Shown here in pieces: positions 37,801 to 50,339 of a stretch of DNA of 64,000 nt. How positions within the stretch are numbered: the first letter of the stretch is position 1; each line of letters opens with the position of its first letter. The notes beneath the pieces are model-generated. The model was not told the origin of the DNA, did no database searches, and saw only the letters and a list, made by a program, of their open reading frames with translations. A program made the translations under genes and the position numbers. This DNA is from Glandiceps talaboti (lineage: Eukaryota > Hemichordata > Enteropneusta > Spengelidae), in the NCBI RefSeq assembly GCF_964340395.1, contig NC_135568.1:20661081-20725080 (forward strand). Reading direction: 5' to 3'.

Positions 37801-40800
37801 AAAGCCAGTAAATATTACTGGTGTTCCCTATGGGTGTGGCCTTGATCAAAGTGAAAGCCAGTAAATATTACTGGTGTTCCCTATGGGTGTGGCCATGATC
37901 AAAGTGAAAGCCAGTAAATGTTACTGGTGTTCCCTATGGGTGTGGCCATGATGAAAGTGAAAGCCAGTAAATGTTACTGGTGTTCCCTATGGGTGTGGCC
38001 ATGATCAAAGTGAAAGCCAGTAAATATTACCGGGGTTCCCTATGGGTGTGGCCATGATCAAAGTGAAAGCCAGTAAATGTTACTGGGGTTCCCCATGGGT
38101 GTGGCCATAATCAAAGTGAAAACCAGTAAATGTTACTGGTGTTCCCCATGGGTGTGGCCATAATCAAAGTGAAAGCCAGTAAATGTTACCGGGGTTACCC
38201 ATTGGTGTGGCCATGATCAAAGTGAAAACCAGTAAATATTACCGGGGTTCCCTATGGGTGTGGCCATAATCAAAGTGAAAACCAGTAAATGTTACCGGGG
38301 TTACCCATTGGTGTGGCCATGATCAAAGTGAAAGCCAGTAAATGTTACCGGGGTTCCCCATGATCAAAGTGAAAACCAGTAAATGTTACTGGGGTTGCCC
38401 ATGGGTGTGGCCATGATCAAAGTGAAAGCCAGTAAATATTACCGGGGTTCCCTATGGGTGTGGCCATAATCAAAGTGAAAACCAGTAAATGTTACCGGGG
38501 TTACCCATTGGTGTGGCCATGATCAAAGTGAAAGCCAGTAAATGTTACCGGGGTTCCCCATGATCAAAGTGAAAACCAGTAAATGTTACTGGGGTTCCCT
38601 ATGGGTGTGGCCATGATCAAAGTGAAAACCTGTAAATGTTACCGGGGTTCCCTATGGGTGTGGCCATGATCAAAGTGAAAACCAGTAAATGTTACTGGGG
38701 TTTCCTATGGGTGTGGCCATGATCAAAGTGAAAGCCAGTAAATGTTACCGGGGTTCCCCATGGGTGTGGCCATGATCAAAGTGAAAACCAGTAAATGTTA
38801 CCGGGGTTCCCCATGGGTGTGGCCATGATCAAAGTGAAAACCAGTAAATGTTACTGGGGTTCCCTATGGGTGTGGCCATGATCAAAGTGAAAGCCAGTAA
38901 ATGTTACCGGGGTTCCCCATGGGTGTGGCCATGATCAAAGTGAAAGCCAGTAAATGTTACCGGGGTTCCCCATGGGTGTGGCCATGATCAAAGTGAAAGC
39001 CAGTAAATGTTACCGGGGTTCCCTATGGGTGTGGCCATGATCAAAGTGAAAGCCAGTAAATGTTACCGGGGTTCCCTATGGGTGTGGCCATGATCAAAGT
39101 GAAAGCCAGTAAATGTTACCGGTGTTCCCCATGGTTGTGGCCATGATCAAAGTGAAAGCCAGTAAATGTTACCGGGGTTCCCTATGGGTGTGGCCATGAT
39201 CAAAGTGAAAGCCAGTAAATGTTACCGGGGTTACCCATTGGTGTGGCCATGATCAAAGTGAAAACCAGTAAATGTTACTGGGGTTCCCTATGGGTGTGGC
39301 CATGATCAAAGTGAAAACCAGTAAATATTACTGGGGTTCCCTATGGGTGTGGCCATGATCAAAGTGAAAGCCAGTAAATGTTACCGTAGTTACCCATTGG
39401 TGTGGCCATGATCAAAGTGAAAGCCAGTAAATGTTACCGGTGTTCCCCATGGTTGTGGCCATGATCAAAGTGAAAGCCAGTAAATGTTACCGGGGTTCCC
39501 TATGGGTGTGGCCATGATCAAAGTGAAAGCCAGTAAATGTTACCGGGGTTACCCATTGGTGTGGCCATGATCAAAGTGAAAACCAGTAAATGTTACTGGG
39601 GTTCCCTATGGGTGTGGCCATGATCAAAGTGAAAACCAGTAAATATTACTGGGGTTCCCTATGGGTGTGGCCATGATCAAAGTGAAAGCCAGTAAATGTT
39701 ACCGTAGTTACCCATTGGTGTGGCCATGATCAAAGTGAAAACCAGTAAATGTTACTGGGGTTCCCTATGGGTGTCGCCATGATCAAAGTGAAAGCCAGTA
39801 AATGTTACCGGGGTTCCCCATGGGTGTGGCCTTGATCAAAGTGAAAGCCAGTAAATGTTACCTGGGTTCCCCATGGGTGTGGCCATGATCAAAGTGAAAG
39901 CCAGTAAATGTTATCGGGGTTACCCATTGGTGTGGCCATGATCAAAGTGAAAGCCAGTAAATATTACCGGGGTTCCCTATGGGTGTGGCCATAATCAAAG
40001 TGAAAGCCAGTAAATGTTACCGTAGTTACCCATTGGTGTGGCCATAATCAAAGTGAAAACCAGTAAATGTTACTGGGGTTCCCTATGGGTGTGGCCATGA
40101 TCAAAGTGAAAGCCAGTAAATGTTACTGGTGTTCCCTATGGGTGTGGCCATAATCAAAGTGAAAACCAGTAAATGTTACTGGTGTTCCCCATGGGTGTGG
40201 CCATAATCAAAGTGAAAGCCAGTAAATGTTACCGGGGTTACCCATTGGTGTGGCCATGATCAAAGTGAAAACCAGTAAATATTACCGGGGTTCCCTATGG
40301 GTGTGGCCATGATCAAAGTGAAAGCCAGTAAATGTTACTGGTGTTCCCTATGGGTGTGGCCATGATCAAAGTGAAAGCCAGTAAATATTACCGGGGTTCC
40401 CTATGGGTGTGGCCATGATCAAAGTGAAAGCCAGTAAATATTACTGGTGTTCCCTATGGGTGTGGCCATGATCAAAGTGAAAGCCAGTAAATATTACTGG
40501 TGTTCCCTATGGGTGTGGCCTTGATCAAAGTGAAAGCCAGTAAATATTACTGGTGTTCCCTATGGGTGCGGCCATGATCAAAGTGAAAGCCAGTAAATGT
40601 TACTGGTGTTCCCTATGGGTGTGGCCATGATGAAAGTGAAAGCCAGTAAATGTTACTGGTGTTCCCTATGGGTGTGGCCATGATCAAAGTGAAAGCCAGT
40701 AAATATTACCGGGGTTCCCTATGGGTGTGGCCATGATCAAAGTGAAAGCCAGTAAATGTTACTGGGGTTCCCCATGGGTGTGGCCATAATCAAAGTGAAA

Positions 40801-41296
40801 ACCAGTAAATGTTACTGGTGTTCCCCATGGGTGTGGCCATAATCAAAGTGAAAGCCAGTAAATGTTACCGGGGTTATACCCATTGGTGTGGCCATGATCA
40901 AAGTGAAAACCAGTAAATATTACCGGGGTTCCCTATGGGTGTGGCCATAATCAAAGTGAAAGCCAGTAAATATTACCGGGGTTCCCTATGGGTGTGGCCA
41001 TAATCAAAGTGAAAACCAGTAAATGTTACCGGGGTTACCCATTGGTGTGGCCATGATCAAAGTGAAAGCCAGTAAATGTTACCGGGGTTCCCCATGATCA
41101 AAGTGAAAACCAGTAAATGTTACTGGGGTTCCCTATGGGTGTGGCCATGATCAAAGTGAAAACCAGTAAATGTTACCGGGGTTCCCTATGGGTGTGGCCA
41201 TGATCAAAGTGAAAACCAGTAAATGTTACTGGGGTTTCCTATGGGTGTGGCCATGATCAAAGTGAAAGCCAGTAAATGTTACCGGGGTTCCCTATG
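31835..41296. repeat. 53-bp minisatellite array, about 178 copies
   Basis: Unit of 53 bp containing GGGTGTGGCCATGATCAAAG, TGAAAGCCAGTAAATGTTAC and CGGGGTTCCCTAT. Variation occurs at few sites (GCC/ACC before AGTAAATG, TACC/TACT, CTAT/CCAT, TACCCATTGG). A truncated unit TTCCCCATGATCAAAG recurs. Rare variants show higher-order copies: GTGTCGCCATG at 33911, 37096 and 39775, and CCATGATGAAAG at about 34765, 37950 and 40629, with the same two offsets (3,185 and 2,679 bp). No long open frame. It ends CCCTATGAAATAAAATG. Confidence 0.97.
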
Positions 41297-41547
41297 AAAT
41301 AAAATGAAATAAAGTGTGTATGTATAGTTTTCAGGAGGGATAGATATCTGATAAAACTTTCTGCTACGATGAATTTGTGGGTCTACTTTCGTGAAGATTT
41401 GGAAATGTCATGGAATGTACTGTAACAACATAATATATCTGAACAAGTTGAGAGAATATTATGGGGAATGTAGCATTCAATATTGACATAGCCTATGAAA
41501 ATATGACTTCAGTATGTTTCTTTAAAAAGGCAAATTATAGCCTTGGT
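41297..41547. other. Unannotated sequence between two repeats
   Basis: 250 bp, AT-rich, no feature recognised. Confidence 0.5.
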
Positions 41548-41785
41548 GACTTTGAAAACCATAGATCTTGGAGGACATGAACACATAAAAATGGACCTTT
41601 CCAAGACTTTGAAAACCATAGATCTTGGAGGATATGTACACATAAAAATGGACCTTTCCAAGACTTTGAAAACCATAGATCTTGGAGGATATGTACACAT
41701 AAAAATGGACCTTTCCAAGACTTTGAAAACCATAGATCTTGGAGGATATGTAGTGACATAAAAATGGACCTTTCCAAGACTTCAC
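41548..41785. repeat. 57-bp tandem repeat, four copies
   Basis: Starts at 41548, 41605, 41662 and 41719 with unit GACTTTGAAAACCATAGATC, then TTGGAGGATATGTACACAT and AAAAATGGACCTTTCCAA. Because 57 is a multiple of three, several frames stay open on both strands with 19-residue periodic peptides. These are artefacts. Confidence 0.95.
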
Positions 41786-42262
41786 CATGTCCTTCACCCA
41801 TCCATGAACAGTGAACTCGCCCACATTGAAACTACATGTAATATTACATTGCATTGTGTTGTCTTCTCGTGAAGGCATTCTCATCTGATCTCTGTATGTT
41901 CGATGGGTACGAAAATATCAGATAATTAGAATTCAATAAATACCATTTCTTCATTTCAATGACATTTTACTGAGTGTCACCTAAGTAGTGTTGGTTGACA
42001 ACACACAGCAGTATGTATTTACATGTAAATGATCTTTGATCTTTGGGGTAGACTAGTCAAAGTGTTCTATACTAGATTCACAAAAGTGCGATTTCACGCT
42101 TTCATTCAATGAGGAGCATAGCGTATCACATGGCATTCACAAAATCTGTGGACAAAAGTAACAAAAGGTAATGTGTTATAACTAACGTTATTGTCACCTA
42201 CAATTTACACTGACAACTTCATACATGCAATAAAAAAATATGAAGTTCTGTTATTCAGTTTT
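41786..42262. other. Unannotated intronic sequence
   Basis: About 475 bp with no exon or repeat recognised. Confidence 0.5.
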
Positions 42263-42770
42263 TAGCACAACTGAACTGAGGTTCAGTAGTGCTATAGGGA
42301 TCGACCGGTGTGTGTGTGTGTGTGTGTGATAACAGGGATTAATAGACAATTGAATAAACATTGAAAAAATGTATGTAAATTTGCCTAGCAACAAGAACAC
42401 GCCCACAAAGCAAAAACGAAATAATCACGTATGTTGCAAAGATAACAGGAATTGAAAGACAAATGAATAAACTTTCAAAAAATGTTTGCAAATGTGCCTA
42501 GCAACAAGACCACGGCCATATCAACAGCCAAATCATCGCATATGTTGCAAAGATAATATCAGGAATTCATATACAAGTGAACAAAAACATTAAAAAATGT
42601 ATGCAAATATATCAAGCAACATGACCACACCCATAGCAGCAGCCAAATCATGGCGTATATCGCAAAGATTATAAGCAACATGGTTGGATAGGCAACTGGA
42701 TAGTCATTCAGCAAATGAACACCTATTGTTAGCATGGACTAGCATATAGATAAACATTTTTGTTGTGCTA
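42263..42770 (+). mobile_element. Hairpin-head repeat, family 1, short copy
   Basis: Head TAGCACAACTGAACTGAGG with pairing arm GTTCAGTAGTGCTATA, then (GT)n at about 42310-42328. The central body is deleted. What follows is a tail of ~115-bp repeats (AAATGTATGCAAAT, AGCAACATGACCACACCCAT, AGCAGCCAAATCAT). It ends GTTGTGCTA, the reverse complement of the head start. The microsatellite and tail link it to the copies at 48.7 and 58.1 kb. Confidence 0.75.
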
Positions 42771-42850
42771 CAATGCCATTGGCGGTATTTTTGTGTTGAG
42801 GTAACAGTGAGACTGACTGGCAGCTGTTTTCCACTCTCATCAAGACTATA

Positions 42851-42885
42851 TGGGCCGTCGCAGGCAGAAAGGGCCCTTATGTCGA
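42851..42885 (+). repeat. Transposon left terminal inverted repeat
   Basis: 35 bp, ending CCCTTATGTCGA, identical to the reverse complement of 48040-48074. It is immediately preceded by TATA. Confidence 0.95.
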
Positions 42886-43241
42886 TTTTTGCTACATTTT
42901 AAGTTAAAAGTTAGACGCGTTCAAACATTGTATCACTTTTCGTTACCCGTGAGTTCGAAAGTGCGAATGACCTTGATGACTCTCGGCATGATGTTTGATC
43001 GTTTTGGGTTAATATTTCTTTCTTCTCGAAAAAATGTTGCTCATTTTCGATGAAAATGAATAAAAATAATTAAATTGATAAAGGTTTTAGCGTTTCTACG
43101 ATATTTTTCCGACTCCAAACGAAGTTCCGTGCTGCACATTCCCGCCAGATCTCACACGTGACCACTAACTTCCGTAATCAACTCAACATTTCAAAGCGTA
43201 AGCAAACCTCTTCACAGCTCTTATTATATTAACCTACTACA

Positions 43242-43806
43242 ATGTCCTTAGAAATCCCAATTTGTCGTGAAATAGACCCGGAACTACGCGCGTTACTTGA
43301 AAATCGTCAGGATGACATCGCCGAAACCTTTAGCCCACCGCAATCGACATCCAACTCGCAGATTTCCCAAGATGAAAATACCACTACTACTAATATTATT
43401 GTCCAACGAGATTCAGCCGAAGCAGAAGGTAATTCCGAAGACGAAGACCACCAACTCGACCCAGAAGAAATAGCAAGATTATTTTCAATATCAGACGACT
43501 TATCAGCAGACGAAGGGCCCCGGGATGATTTAGCCAAGAGTGCAGTAGAGTTAGCGATGAAAGACGGATGTGGATGTAAGAATGAGTGTTTTACCAGTTT
43601 GAGTGTCGACCGAGTATGGGAATACCGTTTAAATGTAGCAGAATTTCCAAGGGACCAGTTAGATGTACTTATATTATCAAAGTTAGAACAGAGTGAAGTC
43701 TTAGGTGATACTATTCGTGGAGGCAAGAGGGAGCGACAATACTTCAACTACACCTTTGCTGGACAATCTGTCTGTGAAAAAGCGTGGCGTTACATTCATA
43801 GTATAG
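43242..43806 (+). CDS. Transposase, exon 1
   Basis: Starts at ATG 43242 (MSLEIPICREIDPELRALLE), the first Met in the open frame. An acidic, low-complexity N-terminus (Ser/Thr/Asp/Glu, residues ~25-90) is followed by a Cys-containing stretch, KDGCGCKNECFTSLSVDRVW (near residues 107-126), and by RERQYFNYTFAGQSVCEKAW. It ends ATAG|GTGAGT, one base into a codon. Related invertebrate proteins usually place a small Cys motif of this kind before a DNA-binding or RNase H-like core; its role here is inferred. Confidence 0.8.
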
Positions 43807-44735
43807 GTGAGTATTTTTGTTTTCGTACTTTTATTAATTGTTGATTTTCCCTATGTCGACATGTCGTCGGTGTTTTTAAAATTCACTAATTGTAGTTTTA
43901 AATGAAAGTCTGAAAGCCAGGTGGAGGGTCTATGGCCCGACGTAGTAATAATAGATGTTCATGATCATACCTTAAACATCGATGTCAAATAAACCCGAAG
44001 CATAGAAGAGGGGGGGGGGGGGGGGGGGATGGCGACGCTGGAGTCGATATTTATTTGTGTCAGTTGTAATGAACGCCCGGTCGGCGAGGTGACCTCGCCT
44101 TTATTTTAGCGGTACTGGTATTAAACTGGGATCATGGTGGTACTTTCATGCTGGATGTTGTAAACTGAACGATTTATGGACAGGGGAGGAAAAATCATTA
44201 TTGATGGCAGAAATGGGATGGTTACGTTTTTCAGAGAATACATTATTTTGTAAAACTTGTACAACTGTTCATGGTAATCGAATGTAATCGACGAGTACAA
44301 AATATGCCATAGGTCAAATTGTGTAAATAGTGCTACTACCCATACAGCGTCAACACGTACCTGAAACAATTTGTATCTACAGTCTGCTTACTGGAAGTTT
44401 GATTTGACTGGGCTGACTGAAACAATATGATGTAACGTTATAACTTATACAGTGCCATTCAAGCTATTGTTATTGTATTGATAATTCACTACAAATTTAT
44501 ACAATTGTATAATTACTTATGTAGTTTGAGTCATTCACCTAGCCCTATCACTTGTATACAATTGCCATGATTTTGTCGATTTTGTCAAAATTGTTTTTTG
44601 TTAAGGTCATTACAACTAGTCTTTGATATTCGTTAAACCTCTGTATTAAACTTATTATTAATAATAGTAATAAGTAAGTATCAGTATTTTAAGATATATT
44701 GTGACATCAGTTACTCTTTTCTTCATTGCTATTAG

Positions 44736-44842
44736 GAGAAAAAAGATTTAAGAATATAAAGAGTCATTACAAGATGTATGGTGTTGTCCCAAGAAATCAT
44801 GGTCTGAAAGGCAAGAGACCAGTTAATGCATATTCATTTGAG
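44736..44842 (+). CDS. Transposase, exon 2
   Basis: 107-bp exon from acceptor CATTGCTATTAG to donor TTTGAG|GTAAGT. It joins exon 1 in phase to give GEKRFKNIKSHYKMYGVVPR and NHGLKGKRPVNAYSFE (residues ~189-224). The basic, helix-prone segment could contact DNA. It ends on a full codon. Confidence 0.8.
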
Positions 44843-45098
44843 GTAAGTCATTAGTTAGTATTGCTGGGTTTATCTATACATAACACTTGTTGCTAGGTAA
44901 AGCAATCCCATTTCTAATATTATATGTATACTTTATAAGTTTTGTCATCGTGTAAAAGTAACCATCTCCCCTGGTTGTTTTGATGTGTCATTTTGTTCAC
45001 GTTGAGAGGGAAATTTTTGTAAACCTGAAATTGTATTTTATAACATAACATACCGTATGTTTAAAGGTCAATGTGATACAATCATTTGGCTATTGCAA

Positions 45099-45204
<106 letters not shown>

Positions 45205-45537
45205 AAAATATAACTAAAGTGTAACCATAGGGGTACATTTTTAGATTGTTGTTTTCCTCACAGGCAAAATATAACAATGTTTTGACTTTTCCCATACCTT
45301 TATGTAAAGAACACACGGGGGGGTGTGCAAAGTGCTATTTGAAAAATACAGTATTTAGATTCAACATATTGGTTTGGTTAAGTTGTAGGTAAAATCTAAG
45401 TATCGAAACAATATATTTGAAAGCATTAACTTCAAAAGGTGACCATGTACTATGTGCACCGTACCATTGATGATCCTATTCTTTAATTTTCACTCTGAAA
45501 TACTAATATATTGTATTTATTCTTCTGAGTATTCCAG

Positions 45538-46857
45538 GTAATACAAGATGTAGTTCAGTTTTTAATCCGATATGGCGAAGAAAATGGTTTACCAATGCCG
45601 GCAGCACCACGTGGAAGGGATGGGAGGGCCCCTGTATACTTACCTTCAAGCGAGTCTAAGATGGATGTGTACAACAAGTATGTTGAAGCGTGTAGAGACT
45701 GTGAACCTATTAGAGAATGTGTTGGTGAGACTTTATTCAGGAACATTTGGCAATCATGTGTCCCCCATATACAGAAGATGGAACCATGTACTGATGTATG
45801 CGCGAAATGTGAACAATATAGAAATAGTATTAGGTTTGCTGTTACTGAAGATGATAAATTAGGAGCAAGTTTAGCATTTTCTGAGCATATTTTGAAGGCC
45901 CAGAAAGAGAGAGAATTTTTGAATATTTGTATAAAACATGCACAAGATGAGTTAAGTGATAGAGAGGTTTTGTCACCTGTACATGTAAGTCCATGTTCAC
46001 AAGATTTATTTTCTGTCCACTACACTTTTGATTTTGCCCAGAGTTTTATGTTACCTCATCAGTCTAGACAGGTCAGTCAGCTTTATTTTTTGAATCCACT
46101 ACGTGTTAATTGTTTTGGAATATGTAATGATGGTTTGAAATCACAGATGAATTATTTATTTGATGAGTCCCAAACAATAGGAATAGATAATGGAAAATGT
46201 CATGGAGCCAATAATGTAGTAAGTATGTTAGATGACTATTTTGATCACCATGGTTTAGGAGAAAGGGTTTGTCACTGTCATGCTGATAACTGTGGGGGTC
46301 AGAATAAGAATAAAACTGTTGTTCATTATTTCTGTTATCGCACTAGTATAGGTTTGCATGATGAAATTAATTACCACTTTCTAGAGCCAGGCCATACTAA
46401 GTGTATATGTGATGCATGTTTTGGAAAGATACGCCAACTTTATCGTAGAAGTGATGTAGATACAGTCAGTCAGTTGAGTAATGTAGTCAGTAAAAGTGCT
46501 AAGATTAATAGTGTTAAGTGTTATATGTGTCAGGGCACAGTACCAACTTTTCAGTGGTATGAATGGGATAGGTTTCTAAATAGATACATGACACCACTGA
46601 AGGGAATTAGACAGTGCCATCACTTCAGGTTTACAAAGGAAGATCCTGGTTATGTGTATGTCAGGAAGACAGTGACAGACAGTGAGGAGAGGATCTGTCT
46701 TGTCAGGAGAGGCATTACATGGCCACCATCTCCAGATTGTAAACCTGAAGTGATGGCAGCAGGTGGGTTGAGTCTAGCTAGACTGAGAGAGTTGCTAAAG
46801 CAAATAGTTCCATATGTAAGAGAGCCATACAGACAAGTATTCTGCCCCGAGGAGTAA
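45538..46857 (+). CDS. Transposase, exon 3 (catalytic core)
   Basis: 440 codons including the TAA stop, after acceptor GAGTATTCCAG. The full protein is 663 aa. The core has an RNase H-like DDD/DDE pattern: Asp in TFDFAQSFMLPHQ (about residue 389), Asp in CHADNCGGQNKN (about 474), and Asp or a neighbour in GHTKCICDACFGK (about 516). The DNCGGQNKN block and the GHT..CD..FG block match a large group of uncharacterised metazoan proteins regarded as transposase-derived. A late Cys pair (VKCYMCQGT) and a basic C-terminal region follow. No stop or frameshift interrupts any exon, and no second ORF was found in the element, so this is probably its only protein. Confidence 0.88.
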   Translation, partial: VIQDVVQFLIRYGEENGLPMPAAPRGRDGRAPVYLPSSESKMDVYNKYVEACRDCEPIRECVGETLFRNIWQSCVPHIQKMEPCTDVCAKCEQYRNSIRFAVTEDDKLGASLAFSEHILKAQKEREFLNICIKHAQDELSDREVLSPVHVSPCSQDLFSVHYTFDFAQSFMLPHQSRQVSQLYFLNPLRVNCFGICNDGLKSQMNYLFDESQTIGIDNGKCHGANNVVSMLDDYFDHHGLGERVCHCHADNCGGQNKNKTVVHYFCYRTSIGLHDEINYHFLEPGHTKCICDACFGKIRQLYRRSDVDTVSQLSNVVSKSAKINSVKCYMCQGTVPTFQWYEWDRFLNRYMTPLKGIRQCHHFRFTKEDPGYVYVRKTVTDSEERICLVRRGITWPPSPDCKPEVMAAGGLSLARLRELLKQIVPYVREPYRQVFCPEE

Positions 46858-47580
46858 AATATTTTAGTCAAAAACAGTGTCAAAAAGGAAGTATAACTTG
46901 AGTACCATATGATTTATCAGTACAGTATTGGAAGCAAGGGACAAGAAAATTATGTCAGTATGTCTTTCTTACATTACAATTTGCATAAGGTATGTTCTCA
47001 AAGTGTCACATTTCATTAAAAAAAACTAGTTTCAATCCAAAGATCACATTTGATATAATTTGTAGACAGATGGTCCAATGCAAGACATATTCACGTATAT
47101 TGTTATATCAGGTCATTATAGTATAAGGTACATGTGGTTCTCCTATTCAGAAATGAAGTATACTCTGTATTACAGTCATAGCATTTATAAACATTCAATA
47201 TATATTGTCACTTTCAATCCATATAGCCATTTAGTTCATTTACAATTGAAAAGTGAGGAACGATATTAGTAGGATATCTAATTTTGACGTTCAATATTTA
47301 TACGACAGGGTTACTTTTATTGTCATCATCATTTAACCTTTCCCCCTCAACCTATTCTCATATGTTGACTGCAATACACAAATATATAGCCATGAGATAA
47401 ATTTCCCATTTCAATTGTAGATTTATTTTGTTTGAGACAGTTTATGAAATTTAAGATTCCTTGTACATATGAATTTTTTTTTAAACTTATGATACAATGT
47501 ACATGTACACACGAAAGTAATGATTAGAATGTATTAATAAGGTTTCCTTTACATGTTTGAACTCAGGTGCAATGTATATG

Positions 47581-47594
47581 GTTACCATGGCAAC
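47581..47594. promoter_or_regulatory. X-box-like palindrome (RFX-type motif) in transposon 3' region
   Basis: GTTACCATGGCAAC fits the palindromic consensus bound by RFX factors. It lies between the transposase stop and the right terminus. Function is not shown. Confidence 0.35.
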
Positions 47595-47675
47595 AATTTA
47601 ATTGCCATGGCGACATAGGAGTGGTGTGATTTATTTCAAGTGGAAACATTGTGCAGTTTTCGTTAGTAATTATTC

Positions 47676-47681
47676 AATAAA
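47676..47681 (+). terminator. Poly(A) signal of the transposase transcript
   Basis: AATAAA in CAATAAACTAATT, about 820 bp after the transposase stop and still inside the element. Confidence 0.5.
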
Positions 47682-48039
47682 CTAATTTTTTGGTATTCCT
47701 ATGTGTGCTAGTGAATCCTTCCCCCCCATAAAGTAATGGAATGACCCAAAGACAAAAACAATAATTATCAGCCCACATATTTCTCATTGTAAATAAAATA
47801 ATCCATAAGAATGATTTCAACTTATAGTATTATCATCAGTTGACACTCCTATACATTCACTATACAGTGCTTACACAAGGCAATAGCAAAAGCTTTTGTC
47901 AAAATACAAAGGTCAGAGGTCACATCTTTGGATGGGCCAAAATGGTAGTTTTAGGCCGTTTTCAGCAGAATCCTTTCAAACACTGAAAATTAGCCATATA
48001 AACTATCTAAAAATGCAAAAAAGTCAAAATCGAAAATTT

Positions 48040-48074
48040 TCGACATAAGGGCCCTTTCTGCCTGCGACGGCCCA
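48040..48074 (-). repeat. Transposon right terminal inverted repeat
   Basis: 35 bp, the perfect reverse complement of the left end, followed directly by TATTATAAAT. Confidence 0.95.
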
Positions 48075-48742
48075 TATTATAAATAGGTAGTTCTGTCAAC
48101 AAAGGACACTGGCATGACTACATTTTTCTGTGAAATTTACATTAAAGAAACTTATAAAGCAGTGTCATTCAATCTTTGCATGTGGTTGACCATCATCTTC
48201 CCCACTCCATTCATTGCCAGAGGAACTATCGTTACTGCTAGCGTTCGATTCAAATGAATATGAATGAATCACACCATCACATGTTAAAGCTGGAGTGTAT
48301 TGTTCTACACTTGAGGCATCTGACCAATATATTCAACGTCGTGTTCTGGCGAAAACCAGTTGTTAAGTTGACCTTCTGGCTTGGCCATAATGGCTTTGCA
48401 TGTACAGATACACTGAAGAAAGCCAATTATTTTCCTGGAGTAATGTCATAACTGTCCAAAGTCTGGTTGATCTATATGCAAATGAGAAGTACTTCTTGAG
48501 GTGCTCTGTGGCTGGGCCAGGAGTAGTTCATTTTTCACACAATTTCTCATGTCAGAGTTATTTTATCACAAAACTCAATTTCATTTATGGCAAAATAAAC
48601 ATAATAATGCTAAAGATTATCACTCTTTGCATGTACACTTTAAAACAACCACTGTTACAAGTTGTATTATTAAATTAACTGCATAGATGCTATATAATCT
48701 AAGATAGCCTGAGTATTGCTGTAGTATAAAGTAATATGATTT
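48075..48742. other. Unannotated intronic sequence
   Basis: Overlapping open frames of 60-90 codons at 48254-48686 show no conserved motif and no splice context. I see no supported gene. Confidence 0.45.
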
Positions 48743-48788
48743 TAGCACAGTTCAGTATAGTGCTGTAGGCATGGTGTGGTGTCTGTCC

Positions 48789-48848
<60 letters not shown>

Positions 48849-49868
48849 CGTAAACGCAAAAATTGCCAGACCGATTATCTTGGTATTTGGTGGGGATGAT
48901 TACGCTTGGTGTTTAGTTGGGAAGTTGTTCAAAGCAAAATGATTGCATCACAAATATGTCATTTCTGGGGAAAAAATTAAACTCAAAAACTATGGGGCAG
49001 AATGGTCTGAAATTTGGTGGGAACATTCTTAGGGGTGTGTCAATTAAGATTTGTTCATGACATAATGATTCCATCAGTAATATGCAAATTAGGGCTAGAA
49101 ATGTGTCTTTTTGGTCAAAAATCTTTAATTCTAAAACTACTGAGCAGATTGGGCTGAAATTTCATGGGGATGCACCTCGGGATGTATAGATGAAGTATTA
49201 AGCATATAATAATCTCATCAGTGATATACGAATTAGGTGTAAAAATGTAATTTTTGGTCAAAAAGTTATATCTCAAAAAGTACTTGGTGAATGAGACTGA
49301 AATTTGGTGAGATGTTTCTAAAAGTCATATTCTGCAGATTTTGTTCAAAACATTTTGACACACTTGGCCCTAGCAACCATGACCACATCCTTAGGAACAA
49401 CCAAATGCCAGTAAATTTTGCTAAATTAACAACATCTGGTAGGTAAGTGAATAAACATTCAAAAATGTATGTAAATATCCCTCACAACCATGACCATACC
49501 CATAACAACAGCCAAACAATTGTGTATTTCACAAAGATAACAACAGGGATTGATAGACAACTAAATAAACATTCCGAAAGTATATGTAAATGTGCCTAGC
49601 TACAAGACCACACCCATAGCAACAGCCAAATGATCACATATATTGCAGCAACAGGGATTAATAGACAACTGAATAAACATTCAAAAATGTATGCAAATAT
49701 GTCTAGCAACATGACCATGCCCATAGCAACAGCCATATGATTACATACATTGCAAAGATAACAACAGGGTTGGATAGGCAATTGGATAATCATTCAGCAA
49801 ATGAACACCTATACCTAGTATGGATCAGCAGGTGGATAAATAATTTTAAAAACTGTACAGTTGTACTG
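48743..49868 (+). mobile_element. Hairpin-head repeat, family 1, long copy
   Basis: A degraded head (TAGCACAGTTCAGTATAGTGC) is followed by GTCTGTCCGTC and a (GT)n run at 48791-48843. The body has phrases such as AAACTACTGAGCAGATTGG and TTTTTGGTCAAAAA, repeated at roughly 100-130 bp spacing. The tail consists of ~115-bp units (AGCAACATGACCATGCCCAT, AGCAACAGCCA). It ends near ACAGTTGTACTGCAAG. Non-coding. Confidence 0.8.
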
Positions 49869-49919
49869 CAAGACCATTGGCACTATTTTTGATGTGATTA
49901 CCTCTTTAATTTGTTTCAG

Positions 49920-50043
49920 GGATGAGATGACTCACATTGCTATGGTATTACCAGTTCACTTGCTATGTTGTTTTCTAGGGATGTGTAATATTGTTGATAA
50001 TGTCATGTTAGAATACTTTTACACTGGATCAATTATCACATTG
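49920..50043 (+). CDS. Membrane-protein gene, fourth exon in window
   Basis: 124-bp exon from acceptor TTTGTTTCAG to donor ACATTG|GTAAGT. Its first G completes the Trp codon split by the 27-kb intron. It reads DEMTHIAMVLPVHLLCCFLG (third hydrophobic segment), then MCNIVDNVMLEYFYTGSIIT. It ends on a full codon. Confidence 0.8.
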
Positions 50044-50339
50044 GTAAGTAACTGAAAGGTTTACAGCTGATAAAAGAGACAACAATTACAGTTGCATAAG
50101 CTGACTTTATAAGCTTTTTACTTATTATAAGTGAAAATACTTGTCTTTATACCTTGATTGGTAGTAAGTTTTTCACTGTACTACTGTTACAATGGTTATA
50201 ATCCTGTATGATTGTAATATTTCTATACTCTGTTCATCTTGGTGATAAAAGCTACAATATTGATGTACCAGAGAGGAGACATGGAGTTGAAAATAATTGT
50301 AATGGGTTAGAAAGGAAAACAAGTCTGTTTGTCTATGGT
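50044..50339. other. Intron sequence, nothing recognised
   Basis: About 300 bp with no supported feature. Confidence 0.5.

Noticed and set aside
41509-41884. Open frames on both strands with a 19-residue period
   Set aside because: They arise from four copies of a 57-bp non-coding unit, whose length is divisible by three. No start context, splice site or known motif.
48254-48686. Three overlapping + strand frames of 60-90 codons
   Set aside because: No homologous features, no splice context, and mutually incompatible frames.
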